Origin: Myxococcota bacterium
Lineage (GTDB): Bacteria; Myxococcota_A; Polyangia; Polyangiales; Polyangiaceae
Assembly (NCBI GenBank): GCA_963169915.1
Contig: CAUJEM010000100.1
Location: 18,785 to 82,784 of the forward strand
DNA length: 64,000 nucleotides
Direction of reading: 5' to 3'
Shown here: positions 1 through 7,891 of the stretch, in pieces
Layout: each line of letters opens with the position of its first letter
How positions within the stretch are numbered: position 1 is the first letter of the stretch
Program-made: the position numbers and the translations under genes
Notes under the pieces: model-generated
What the model was told of the DNA's origin: nothing
Databases searched by the model: none
Seen by the model: only the letters and a program-made list of their open reading frames with translations

Positions 1-663
1 CGGAGCGCCGAGGCGCCGCTGGCGCTGGCGGCGAGCGGCCCCGACACGCTGCTGGTCGCGTGGCAGCGGTCGCTCTACAGCGTCGCCCCGCGCGAGCGCC
101 GCGTGCGGGGGCGCGTGCACCCCGAGGGGCTGCTGCCGGAGGAGACCCTGGCGTGCCTGGCAGCCGGCGAGGGCGGCGTCGTGTGGGCCGTGACCAGCCG
201 AGACGACCTGGTGCGCCTCACGCCCGGCGCTGAGCGCGTGGCGGCGCGCACCGCCGAGCCGCTCCCCCGCACGAGCCTGCGACACACCGGGTGCCGTGGG
301 CTCGCGGTGGACGCGCGAGGCCAGCTCTGGGTGGTCCCGGCGAGCGAGCCGGCCGTCTATGTGCTCAGCGCCGAGGGGCGCGTCTTGCGTCACCATGCGC
401 CGGGCGGGGCCGGGCACTATCAGGGCGTCGCGCCGCTGGCGGACGGCAGCGCCGTCGTGGGCCGGTCGGGGGATTCGTCGGAGCTGCTCCGCTGGGGTCC
501 GAGCTTCGAGCCCCTCCCGGGGCCCAAGCGCTTCGAAGGCTGGCGTGAGCGGCGAGGTTGGGTAGGGGTGGAGGCGCTCGCCGTCACCCCGGCGGGAGGG
601 CTGGTCCTGGTGACCTCGCTCGGGGAGCTCGGCTACTGGGACAACACCCGCGGGCGCTGGTGA
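1..663 (+). CDS. Propeller-like protein, 5' end outside window
   Basis: The frame is open from base 1 to the stop at 661-663, so the N-terminus is missing; a GTG at 103 is an internal codon rather than a convincing start. The visible 220 residues contain repeated short blocks such as 'VDARGQLWVV' and 'GVEALAVTPAGGLVLV', the pattern of beta-propeller blades in NHL, Vgb or SMP-30-like proteins. No catalytic motif is visible. The next gene, 22 bases downstream on the same strand, carries the same style of block ('VDPQGQLWAV'), so the two may be related neighbours sharing a transcript. Function is unknown; a ligand-sensing or scaffold role is only inference. Confidence 0.6.
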   Translation, partial: RSAEAPLALAASGPDTLLVAWQRSLYSVAPRERRVRGRVHPEGLLPEETLACLAAGEGGVVWAVTSRDDLVRLTPGAERVAARTAEPLPRTSLRHTGCRGLAVDARGQLWVVPASEPAVYVLSAEGRVLRHHAPGGAGHYQGVAPLADGSAVVGRSGDSSELLRWGPSFEPLPGPKRFEGWRERRGWVGVEALAVTPAGGLVLVTSLGELGYWDNTRGRW

Positions 664-685
664 CGAAGGAGCATGGGGCGAGGAC

Positions 686-1795
686 ATGGCACGGAAGGTT
701 CAGGTCGAGTGTCCCTCGTGCGGCGGTCCGCTCTCCATCACGAGGCGCGACCGCTTCGCCGTCTGCCCTCACTGTCGGGCGCAGTCGCGGATCGAGCGGG
801 TGGAGGAGATCCCCACGTCGGCGCCGTTGCCGGGGACCCTGCGCGTCGCAGCGAGCGAGTTCAGGGTGGGGGTCGGCGTGGCGCTCAAGCTCGCGGCGGC
901 GCTGTGCGCGATGGTTTTCCTCGGGCTCCTCGGCGATTGGGTGGTCTACCAAACCACGCGAGCCCGGCGTGAGTCCCAGGCGCAATGGGCGTTGCACCTC
1001 AACCCCGTGACGCCAGAGTTCGCGTGGCTGTCACAGGTCGTGGTGACGAGCGCCGGAGTCACCGTGATCGCCGACGAGACGGGGCGGCTGCTGCTCGTCG
1101 GACCGGAGGGGAACGTGAGCGCCAAGCTCGACGTGGGCGCACGGGTGCGCCGCGCCAAGCTGGGTGGGCTCGCCGCGGATCTGGAGGGGGGCGTGTACCT
1201 GACGCTCACGGGCGCCCTGTTTCACCTGCGAGGCCCGGCGCTCTCGGCACAGAACCTCGTTGGTCCGCTGCCCGCTCGGGAGGCTGACCGCCGGCTGGGC
1301 GCCGTATCGGTCGACCCGCAGGGACAGCTCTGGGCCGTCACCTTCGACACCGCGGAGCTCGTGCGGGTAGCGCCAGACGGTAGCTTCGCGGTGGTCAGAG
1401 CGCTCGACACCCAGCGCTTCGAGCTGCAAGCCGAGCGTTGGTTGCCCCTCCGCGGGTTCGTCGCGCTCGGGCAAGAGCGCTTCATCGTGGACGCGCCGCG
1501 GACGTCGAGCGGCTTTCGCCTGTACGTCGGGGCGAGCGGCGCCGGGGCTGATTTTGGACCGCGGCTCATGGGGGAGGACGTCTTCGCCAGTCACGCCACG
1601 CGCCTAGCCGATGGCAGCGTGCTCGTCTCCGTGGAGGGAGGTTTCGTGCGGTGGGAGGCTGGTGCGCTGCGGGCGGTGTCGCTGCGGACGCGAAGCGACC
1701 GCAGCACGGCCACCTTGGGTGCCGCGCCAGACGGGGGCTTCGTGAGCCTCGAGGACGGCTGGCTCCAGCGCTACCGCGCCGAGACGCTGCGGTGA
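686..1795 (+). CDS. Membrane protein: zinc ribbon, TM helix, propeller-like domain
   Basis: This 369-residue protein has three visible parts. Residues 9-30 hold two CxxC pairs (C9/C12 and C27/C30), a zinc ribbon. Residues about 63-86 form one hydrophobic transmembrane segment. The rest, from about 100 to the end, has repeated beta-rich blocks ('VDPQGQLWAV', 'AAPDGGFVSLEDG') suggesting a propeller outside the cytoplasm. The zinc ribbon would then face the cytoplasm. The ATG at 686 starts 22 bases after the upstream propeller gene, which suggests co-transcription. I do not recognise a named family. The architecture suggests a sensor or assembly factor, but no partner is identified. Confidence 0.7.
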   Translation: MARKVQVECPSCGGPLSITRRDRFAVCPHCRAQSRIERVEEIPTSAPLPGTLRVAASEFRVGVGVALKLAAALCAMVFLGLLGDWVVYQTTRARRESQAQWALHLNPVTPEFAWLSQVVVTSAGVTVIADETGRLLLVGPEGNVSAKLDVGARVRRAKLGGLAADLEGGVYLTLTGALFHLRGPALSAQNLVGPLPAREADRRLGAVSVDPQGQLWAVTFDTAELVRVAPDGSFAVVRALDTQRFELQAERWLPLRGFVALGQERFIVDAPRTSSGFRLYVGASGAGADFGPRLMGEDVFASHATRLADGSVLVSVEGGFVRWEAGALRAVSLRTRSDRSTATLGAAPDGGFVSLEDGWLQRYRAETLR

Positions 1796-1814
1796 GGGGA
1801 GCCCGAGCGCGTCG

Positions 1815-2579
1815 CTACTCCGCCTTGCTCAGCACCTCGGTGCCGATCTGCGTGCCTTGAGGCTGAGCCCACTTGCCGTCGAGCTTGTCCCCCAGGCGAT
1901 AGGCCACCGCGCCCGCGCCGGCGCCCGCGACCCCCCAGCCGACCGAGAACACGTTGCCCTCCAAGATGCCGACGCCCGAGTAGCTGTCCGCGGCGAGGTT
2001 CCAGGTGACGGAGTACACGGCGCCGGTGGGCTTGATGGTGGCGGTGCCGGTGTAGGCGGCCCCGCCATCCGGGCCCTTCGCGGCCGTGATCTTGTAGGTG
2101 CCGTTCAAGCCCTCGGGCCCGGTGAGCGTCTCCGTCCCGGCCTTCTCCTTGGTGGCGGAGGTGGCCCACTTGCCGGTGAGCGTCCCTCCGGCGACGGTGT
2201 ACACCGCGACGCCGTAGGCGGAGCCGAGCCCCCAGCCTACCCCGAGCAGATCACCGCTCACGAGCCCGACGCCCTTGTAGGGTGGGTTGTTCGGGAGGTT
2301 CCAGCCCACAGAGTAGAGCTCTCCCTGCTTGGCGATGGTGACCGTCCCCGTGTAGCCGCCCCCGCCCCCAGGGTTGGAGGCAGAGACGATCTTGTAGCTT
2401 CCTGGGAGCGTGGCTGCTCCCGAAGCGGCTCTCGGGGCCGCAGCCGTCCCGGGCGCCGCCGGCGTGTCGGGGCTCGCCGCCGGGTTGGCCGGCGCCTCCT
2501 CCTGCTTCTTGCAGGCCAGGAGCGCCGCAGCGCTCAGCATCAAGGCACTAACGTAGGTCAGCCGAGGGTTATCCACCAT
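1815..2579 (-). CDS. Lipoprotein with two tandem 100-residue repeats
   Basis: The 254-residue product begins with a lipoprotein signal: a hydrophobic stretch ending in LLAC, lipidated Cys at residue 23. A Pro/Ala-rich linker follows (about 27-57). The rest is an internal duplication with a period of 100 residues, about 60-151 and 160-250. Each copy starts GSYKI or GTYKI, continues with YTGT.TI, YSV.WNL and GVG, then GWG, and ends in G.TLTGKWA or DKLDGKWA. The pattern suggests two small beta domains on the periplasmic or outer-membrane side. Family and function are not recognised. Its 3' end converges with the propeller gene, with 19 bases between the two stop codons. No clear ribosome-binding site precedes the ATG. 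Confidence 0.75.
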   Translation of the reverse strand: MVDNPRLTYVSALMLSAAALLACKKQEEAPANPAASPDTPAAPGTAAAPRAASGAATLPGSYKIVSASNPGGGGGYTGTVTIAKQGELYSVGWNLPNNPPYKGVGLVSGDLLGVGWGLGSAYGVAVYTVAGGTLTGKWATSATKEKAGTETLTGPEGLNGTYKITAAKGPDGGAAYTGTATIKPTGAVYSVTWNLAADSYSGVGILEGNVFSVGWGVAGAGAGAVAYRLGDKLDGKWAQPQGTQIGTEVLSKAE

Positions 2580-2619
2580 GGGTCAACTGGAGCGCCAGCT
2601 CGCCGCGGCGTCAACGGCC

Positions 2620-2655
2620 CTCGAGCGATTTCCTCGAGCAGCGCTGAGGGGCGCT
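2620..2655 (-). terminator. Possible terminator hairpins
   Basis: Two small inverted repeats lie downstream of the large lipoprotein gene on the minus strand: CTCGAG at 2620-2625 and 2633-2638, and AGCGC/GCGCT within 2640-2655. There is no T-tract, so intrinsic termination is weakly supported. Confidence 0.25.
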
Positions 2656-2667
2656 GGAGAACCTCAC

Positions 2668-4875
2668 TCAGCGGCACCCGTAGTCCACGTGGGACTCGCC
2701 GTCCCAGCTCGCCGCGAGGGAGCCGAGGAGCAAGGTGGCGTCGGTGTGATAGGGCGGGTCCGGGAACGCCGGCGCCGGTGAGCCTTGCCCGCCGAGGAAC
2801 GAGATGGCCCCGAGCTTGAAGCAGCGCGTGGCTCGGAGTTTGTCGAACCACTGCTCTCGGAAGTACAGATGGACGAGCCGCCCGCAGGGGAGCGCCTGCC
2901 ACTGGCTAGGGGAGAGCTGGACTTCGCACTTGGACACCTTCAGCGAGGCGTCGGGCTGGCACTGCCAGGGCTTGCCGAGCGCGCGCCGACAGTGTGGTCG
3001 GACGAGGCCCTCGTAGCTGATGGGGAGCGAGATGGGGATCGTGAGCTCCCCCGAGGGGGGGAAGACCTTCGGCACGCCGACGACGACGTTCGGGAACAGG
3101 CCCTCGCTATAGACCCAGAGCTGTTGGGTGTCGGCCAGGGGCGCCGGCTGGGATTTCTTGAGCCTGAGCGTCAGTGACCCCAGCTCCATGCCGGAGTCCA
3201 GCAAGGCCCATCCGAACGACGCCTCCGTGATGCTGGCGCGCTGGCGTCCCATCTCATCGAGCGCGGAGTGCGCCGTCTGCTCGAGGACATCTTGAGTCAT
3301 CGACGCCGGGAGTGGCGACATCTGGCTGGCGATCTGCGCCGCAAGATACTGGATGCCTTGCTCCTTGAGCTCTTCCCAGTTGGGCAAGGAGGGGGGCAAG
3401 CCCATGGCGACCAGGCCGATGTTCAGCCCTTGGGTCACGAGCCCCTCGCAGCTACTGCCGGTGATCTGCCCGAGTCCGTCACACGCCTGCGCGAGGATGG
3501 GGATGGCGCTGATGACCTTCACGATGACGGTAGCGACGGCCTTCTTGACGGTCTCCACCACCTTGGCCGCGTAGTTGACCGCCTCACCGATCACGTCGAC
3601 CAAGCCCGTGATCACGTCAGTGAAGGCCTCGACGACGTCCTCGAACCAGCTCGTGTGCTCCTGGAGCTCTCGGAAGTAAAACCAGTAGCCCGCGGGGACG
3701 GTGACTCCAGGGTTGAACCACTTGGCGGTGATGAGGTAGCACCCGAGCGGATCGGAGAGGAGCGGGTGGTTGGGGCCAGGGAACTGCCCAGCCTTCAAGG
3801 ACTGCCAGCAGTCCTCGCTCGGGAGCTTGTGATCGACCACGGCGCGAAAGCCATACTCCCGGAGCAGCGGGTCCGGGTGGAGCATGTAGGGACGTGACGG
3901 CGGGGTGTAGCGGCTCCAAACGGGCGCGATGAGCCTAGGATCGGGCCGGACGATGCCGCCGGGGGGCAGCTGCACCGGGGCGCGCTCGATGAGCTTCGAG
4001 AGCAGGACCCAGCCGTGGATGCCGTAGCGCGCGGGATCACACGCGAGGCCCTCCGCCGTCTCCGGGACGATGCGGGCGTAGAGCGGCGCGCCGCGCTGGA
4101 TGAGCTCGTACGCTCCGGGCTTGAAGCGAGGGCGCTGGTCCGGCCCCAAGAGCGAGGTGAAGTCGATGGCGTCCGGCTCCGTCCACCCGGGGCCGCGCAC
4201 GGGGACGGGTCGGCGCAGGATGATGCCCTCCGCGGGCTCCGCGCAAGAGTCCGTAGCGCCACCGGAGGTGGGGGTAGGGAAGGGCTCGGTGGAGATCTGG
4301 AGCTGCCCGCCGGTGACGCCCTCAATCGTGGACCTCCAGCGAATGCGGCGCAGCGCCGCGCTGGGATCGGTGAAATCCAGCGCGTCGGCCCCGACCCACT
4401 GCTCCTCTCCCTCTCCTTCGCGGAGCACCTCGAGGCTGGTGCGCGCGGCGTGACCGCTCAGCTCCGTGTCCTGGGCGCCGGCGGCGACCCAGCCACCGTA
4501 CGGCGCCGTCCAGAACACCTTGCCGCCGCAGGCGTCGGGTGCCAGCTCCACGCGGAGCTTGTAGATCTGTCCGGGGAGCGCTTGCTGGAAGGTGTACTTC
4601 AGTCGATGGGGGGCGTCCTTGGTCGCCGTCAGGGTGGCGGTGATGCTCGGCGCCGAGCCGGGCGCCTCGGGGCTGAGCGGCTCCGAGCCGGCGACCATGG
4701 GGAAGGCGTGGAGCCGGAGCGACTCCGGCGGTAGGACGCAGCCGTTCATCGTGAGCGTCCCCGTGATGGGCATCGTCTCGACCGTAGAGCCCGAGCTCTC
4801 TCCCTCCCCGCTGCACGCCGTCAGCGACAAGCCAGCCGCGATGACCAGGACCATCCTTCGAACCGCCTTCACCAT
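2668..4875 (-). CDS. Large secreted lipoprotein of unknown function
   Basis: The start is taken as the ATG at 4875, because a GGAGG at 4881-4885 sits five bases upstream and overlaps the alternative GTG at 4881. The 735-residue product has a lipobox ending LTAC (Cys21) after a hydrophobic signal. The first 150 residues look beta-rich. About 411-465 is a long amphipathic, Val/Ala-rich helical stretch ('VVEAFTDVITGLVDVIGEA'), followed by a Cys pair (C465, C476) and more helix. About ten further Cys residues are scattered through the protein, consistent with an oxidising compartment. I recognise no catalytic motif or family. The helical stretch could be a membrane-interacting or coiled region, but this is inference. 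Confidence 0.7.
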   Translation of the reverse strand: MVKAVRRMVLVIAAGLSLTACSGEGESSGSTVETMPITGTLTMNGCVLPPESLRLHAFPMVAGSEPLSPEAPGSAPSITATLTATKDAPHRLKYTFQQALPGQIYKLRVELAPDACGGKVFWTAPYGGWVAAGAQDTELSGHAARTSLEVLREGEGEEQWVGADALDFTDPSAALRRIRWRSTIEGVTGGQLQISTEPFPTPTSGGATDSCAEPAEGIILRRPVPVRGPGWTEPDAIDFTSLLGPDQRPRFKPGAYELIQRGAPLYARIVPETAEGLACDPARYGIHGWVLLSKLIERAPVQLPPGGIVRPDPRLIAPVWSRYTPPSRPYMLHPDPLLREYGFRAVVDHKLPSEDCWQSLKAGQFPGPNHPLLSDPLGCYLITAKWFNPGVTVPAGYWFYFRELQEHTSWFEDVVEAFTDVITGLVDVIGEAVNYAAKVVETVKKAVATVIVKVISAIPILAQACDGLGQITGSSCEGLVTQGLNIGLVAMGLPPSLPNWEELKEQGIQYLAAQIASQMSPLPASMTQDVLEQTAHSALDEMGRQRASITEASFGWALLDSGMELGSLTLRLKKSQPAPLADTQQLWVYSEGLFPNVVVGVPKVFPPSGELTIPISLPISYEGLVRPHCRRALGKPWQCQPDASLKVSKCEVQLSPSQWQALPCGRLVHLYFREQWFDKLRATRCFKLGAISFLGGQGSPAPAFPDPPYHTDATLLLGSLAASWDGESHVDYGCR

Positions 4876-5241
4876 GGACACCTCCGGTGCTCCTCATGGA
4901 GTCGCGAGGCGACGAGTCAAGCATCGCCGCGAACTTTGCGCGCGGTTGGCTCGGCGCCACCGCACGCCGTGGACGTGGGTGAGCGTCAGGCGCGAACTTT
5001 GCGGACCTCAGAGCGGGCTGGTCGGCGCCGATGCAGGCCAGGTTGCCGCAGCGAACGTAACGTACAGGCTGGTGTGAGAGGCCCGCGCTGGAGTGGGCGC
5101 GTGCGCTCCTGGTGACGCTCCGGCAGGCGGTCGCGAGGGCACGCTGGGCGCGGCGCCCTGTCGCCTCCGCGCCGCTCCAGCCTGCTGTCTCGTCATCGGG
5201 TCACCGGCTGGCGCGAGGCTCCGAGCCGAGGCGCCCGGGCT
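4876..5241. other. 366-base intergenic region with a repeated motif
   Basis: No gene is supported here. The region separates the start of the large lipoprotein gene from the end of the dehydratase-like gene, both on the minus strand, so it should carry the lipoprotein promoter. The only structure I see is a 13-base direct repeat (annotated separately) and a short CGTAACGTAC-type stretch near 5056-5066. Confidence 0.5.
4928..5003. repeat. Two copies of CGCGAACTTTGCG, 63 bases apart
   Basis: The 13-mer CGCGAACTTTGCG occurs at 4928-4940 and exactly again at 4991-5003, upstream of the large lipoprotein gene. It is close to a palindrome (CGC.AA.TTT.GCG type). In GC-rich DNA a repeated AT-containing word in a putative promoter suggests a regulator-binding site, but no cognate regulator is known. 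Confidence 0.45.
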
Positions 5242-6708
5242 CTAGCGGGAGGGCTCGCGCTCGAGCTCCTCCGTGATGCCCGCGAGGCGCTTGGCGGCGG
5301 CCTGCTTCTCTTCGAGCTTCATGCTGCGCTGGAGCTGCACGCGCTGGGCCTGCGGGGAGCCGGCGCCGTGCAGGGACTCCGTGAGGTAGCCGACGGCGTT
5401 GCGCCCGAGGGTGAGGTTCTCGACCAGGCGCAGCATGCGGCGCCTGGCCTCCACGCTGACGCCGTCGCGCGCCTTGAGGTATTTCTGGAGCAGCGGCCCC
5501 GTCACCTCGCCTTCGAAGTCCTGGGCGGAGGGGAGCGTGCCCACGAGCCCGCCGGCGAGATCCTGCGCGAGCCGCGCGAGTTCGAAGGGGAAGCGCGTGA
5601 CGTTGTGCTTGCACACGTTCGCGAGCGTGTCGTCGCACTGGTAGTTGCCGGCGGCGGTGGCGGTCGACTCGTGTGAGGAGGCGATGCCGGCGCCGTAGAG
5701 GGTCTCGTTGAGGTGCGCCATCTCCACCAGCTTGTCTCGGATGTGCGAGGCCCTCGGGACGCCGTGGTAGTCGGCCAGCGTGGCCGCGGCGCCGATGAGC
5801 ACGTCTCCCACGCCCGCCTTGCACACGTAGCTGCGGCGGTGATAGCCCGTGAAGCGCTCGACCAGGCTGGCGGCGAACTCCCACTGACCATCCATGAACA
5901 CGTGGCTGAAGGGCACCAGCACGTCCTCGAAGACGATCATCGCCTCCTGTCCGCCGTACAGGGTGTTGCCCACGTCTCCCTCGCCGGGCTCGAGCGCGCG
6001 GGTGTCGCAGCTCTGCCGCCCGTAGAGGTACGTGATGCCCGGCGCGTCCACCGGGACGGCGGCGACCACGGCGTAGTCCGCGTCGGCGGCCTCGAGCCGC
6101 TGGGTGGGCATCAGCAGCAGCCAGTGAGAGTTGACGCAGCCCGTCTGGTGCAGCTTGGCGCCGCGCAGCACGAGCCCCTCGGGGCGCCGCTCCACCACGC
6201 GCAGGAAGGCGTCGGGATCGGGCTGCTGGCTCGGGGATTTGCTGCGGTCGCCCTTCGCGTCCGTCATGGCCCCGCCGAGCACCAGGTTCTCGCGCTGGAG
6301 GTGGCCGATGAAGTCCTTGAGGCGCGCGTGGAAGCCCGTGCCGTGCGCTGCGTCGAGGTCGAAGGTGACGGAGTAGAGCGCGTTGAGGGCGTCCATGCCC
6401 ACGCAGCGCTGGAAGCAGGTGCCCGTGCGCCGCCCGAGCTCACGCTGCAGGCGGCTCTGTTGCACCACGTCCTCCACGCTGCCGGTCACGTGCAGGAAGC
6501 GATTGACGGCGCCGCCCGTGAGGGGGCTGTGCGCCTCACCGAGCGCCGGCGCTTGCTCGGCGATGCGGTAGGTCTCCGCGACGGCGTTGATGGACGGGCG
6601 GATGATGGGGTGGTCCACCGGCTCCTCCACGAGCTCTCCCATGAGGTACACGCGCAGCTTGCGCCCGCGTAGGCTGGCGATGTAGTCCTCGGCGGTGCGG
6701 ATGGGCAT
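5242..6708 (-). CDS. 4-hydroxybutyryl-CoA dehydratase-like flavoprotein (HpaB fold)
   Basis: The 488-residue protein matches 4-hydroxybutyryl-CoA dehydratase/vinylacetyl-CoA isomerase along its length. Landmarks are 'CFQRCVGMDA', 'GRQSCDTR', 'HLNETLYGAG', 'NVCKHNVTRFPFE' and 'LHGAGSPQAQR'. The family enzyme from Clostridium aminobutyricum holds a [4Fe-4S] cluster through three Cys and one His. The equivalents here are Cys98, Cys102, His290 and Cys296. The His-Cys spacing is six residues rather than the seven I recall for the clostridial enzyme. Cluster ligands separate this group from the flavin-dependent 4-hydroxyphenylacetate hydroxylases, which lack them. The reaction would be radical dehydration of 4-hydroxybutyryl-CoA to crotonyl-CoA, or isomerisation of vinylacetyl-CoA. 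No CoA transferase or succinate semialdehyde gene is adjacent, so the pathway is not shown. Substrate is uncertain. Confidence 0.8.
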   Translation of the reverse strand: MPIRTAEDYIASLRGRKLRVYLMGELVEEPVDHPIIRPSINAVAETYRIAEQAPALGEAHSPLTGGAVNRFLHVTGSVEDVVQQSRLQRELGRRTGTCFQRCVGMDALNALYSVTFDLDAAHGTGFHARLKDFIGHLQRENLVLGGAMTDAKGDRSKSPSQQPDPDAFLRVVERRPEGLVLRGAKLHQTGCVNSHWLLLMPTQRLEAADADYAVVAAVPVDAPGITYLYGRQSCDTRALEPGEGDVGNTLYGGQEAMIVFEDVLVPFSHVFMDGQWEFAASLVERFTGYHRRSYVCKAGVGDVLIGAAATLADYHGVPRASHIRDKLVEMAHLNETLYGAGIASSHESTATAAGNYQCDDTLANVCKHNVTRFPFELARLAQDLAGGLVGTLPSAQDFEGEVTGPLLQKYLKARDGVSVEARRRMLRLVENLTLGRNAVGYLTESLHGAGSPQAQRVQLQRSMKLEEKQAAAKRLAGITEELEREPSR

Positions 6709-6754
6709 GGCCCAAGCCTAACCCGAGCGCCGCGCGCTGGGGATCCCGCGCGCC

Positions 6755-7891
6755 TCAGCCCGGCGCCACGCCGGCGTCTCGGCGCAGCCAGCGCGCCACG
6801 CTCACGGCGGCCGCGAGGCGCCGCGCGGCGCGTCCCGCCAGACCGTTGGGGCGAAGCTCGAGCGCCTCGGCCGCCAGCGCCTCCTCGAGCCGTCCGGTGG
6901 CGCCTGGCCGTCGGCGCCGGTAGACGCCCTTCAGCGCGAAGCCCCCTCGCCCGAGCGGGCCCGTCACCGCGCGCGCGACGTGCTCGTGCCAGGCGCTCAC
7001 GACGCCGCCCGCCACGAAGTCGCCGAAGCGCTCCCGCAAGGCCTCGGCGCTGCCGTGGAGCTGCTCCGCGTCGAGCTCGAGCAGCGCGAGCTGGAGCGCG
7101 CTCAGGGGCGCGCTGGGCGCCGCGAAGCCTTGGAAGCGCTCGCCGCTGCTGGGGCGCTCCGCCACGAGCTGCAGCACCTGCCGGCCTCCCGGCGCCTCGC
7201 CCCAGAGCTCCGCGTGGACGACGACGAGCTCGCTCCAGCGCTCCACGAGCCCGTGCGGCAGCCGCCGCACCGCGCTCGGGCGCTGCTTGGCGAGCCCGCG
7301 GCGCTGGCCCGCGCCAGCGTCGATGTAGCGGAGCTGCGCGTCGATCATCGCGTCGAAGGCGCGCCCGAGCGCCCCGAGCTCCGTCGCCTCGGGCTCCAGC
7401 AGTCCGAGCGCGTGGATCACCGCCTCCACGGTGGAGACGCAGTGCTCGGCGGGCTCTCTGCGGATGCGGTAGCGGCTGGGCTCGGGCGGTGAGAAGCCGA
7501 GGTGGGGCAGGGCGTGGAGCTGCCGGTAGTCTCGGTAGAGCGTCTTGGCGTGGTGCCAGGTGCCGTCGAGCACGATGAGCTGCTCCGGGCGCTGCTCTGG
7601 CGGCAGCGTCTCCAGGGGGCGAGCCCCGCGCGCCGGGTAGAGCACGGCCGCGTGCGCCCCGAGGGTGAAGGGGAGCCGTGGCTCCGGCAGGCTGAGCTGC
7701 CACGCCGTCTGCACCTGCACGCGCTCGAGCGCGCGCTCCAGCAGCCGCACCGTGCCGAGCGGGTGGAAGCGCTCCTTCGGGTGCTGCAAGACGAGCACCT
7801 CCGTGCGGTGCCGCACCCGCGGGAGCGTGGCGCACACGCAGACCACGCGCGGCTTCAGGCACGCGTAGCAGACCTCTCGCGGCGCGCTCAT
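6755..7891 (-). CDS. DTW-domain tRNA-uridine aminocarboxypropyltransferase with extra C-terminal domain
   Basis: The N-terminal half is a DTW-domain protein, a SPOUT-related family in which members transfer the aminocarboxypropyl group of S-adenosylmethionine to tRNA uridines (acp3U). Visible signs are the zinc-type Cys set C8, C11, C18, C20, the DGTW motif at 109-112 and the STVEA motif at 153-157. The product is 378 residues; the family is usually near 200-250, so about 170 residues after the DTW domain form an additional region, possibly for tRNA recognition. The ATG at 7891 overlaps the stop of the upstream glycosidase gene (ATGA), which fixes the start and implies translational coupling. 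The exact substrate tRNA position is not shown. Confidence 0.85.
   Translation of the reverse strand: MSAPREVCYACLKPRVVCVCATLPRVRHRTEVLVLQHPKERFHPLGTVRLLERALERVQVQTAWQLSLPEPRLPFTLGAHAAVLYPARGARPLETLPPEQRPEQLIVLDGTWHHAKTLYRDYRQLHALPHLGFSPPEPSRYRIRREPAEHCVSTVEAVIHALGLLEPEATELGALGRAFDAMIDAQLRYIDAGAGQRRGLAKQRPSAVRRLPHGLVERWSELVVVHAELWGEAPGGRQVLQLVAERPSSGERFQGFAAPSAPLSALQLALLELDAEQLHGSAEALRERFGDFVAGGVVSAWHEHVARAVTGPLGRGGFALKGVYRRRRPGATGRLEEALAAEALELRPNGLAGRAARRLAAAVSVARWLRRDAGVAPG

Noticed and set aside
5713..6672. Plus-strand 319-codon frame opposite the dehydratase-like gene
   Set aside because: Antisense shadow; the minus-strand protein has strong family motifs.
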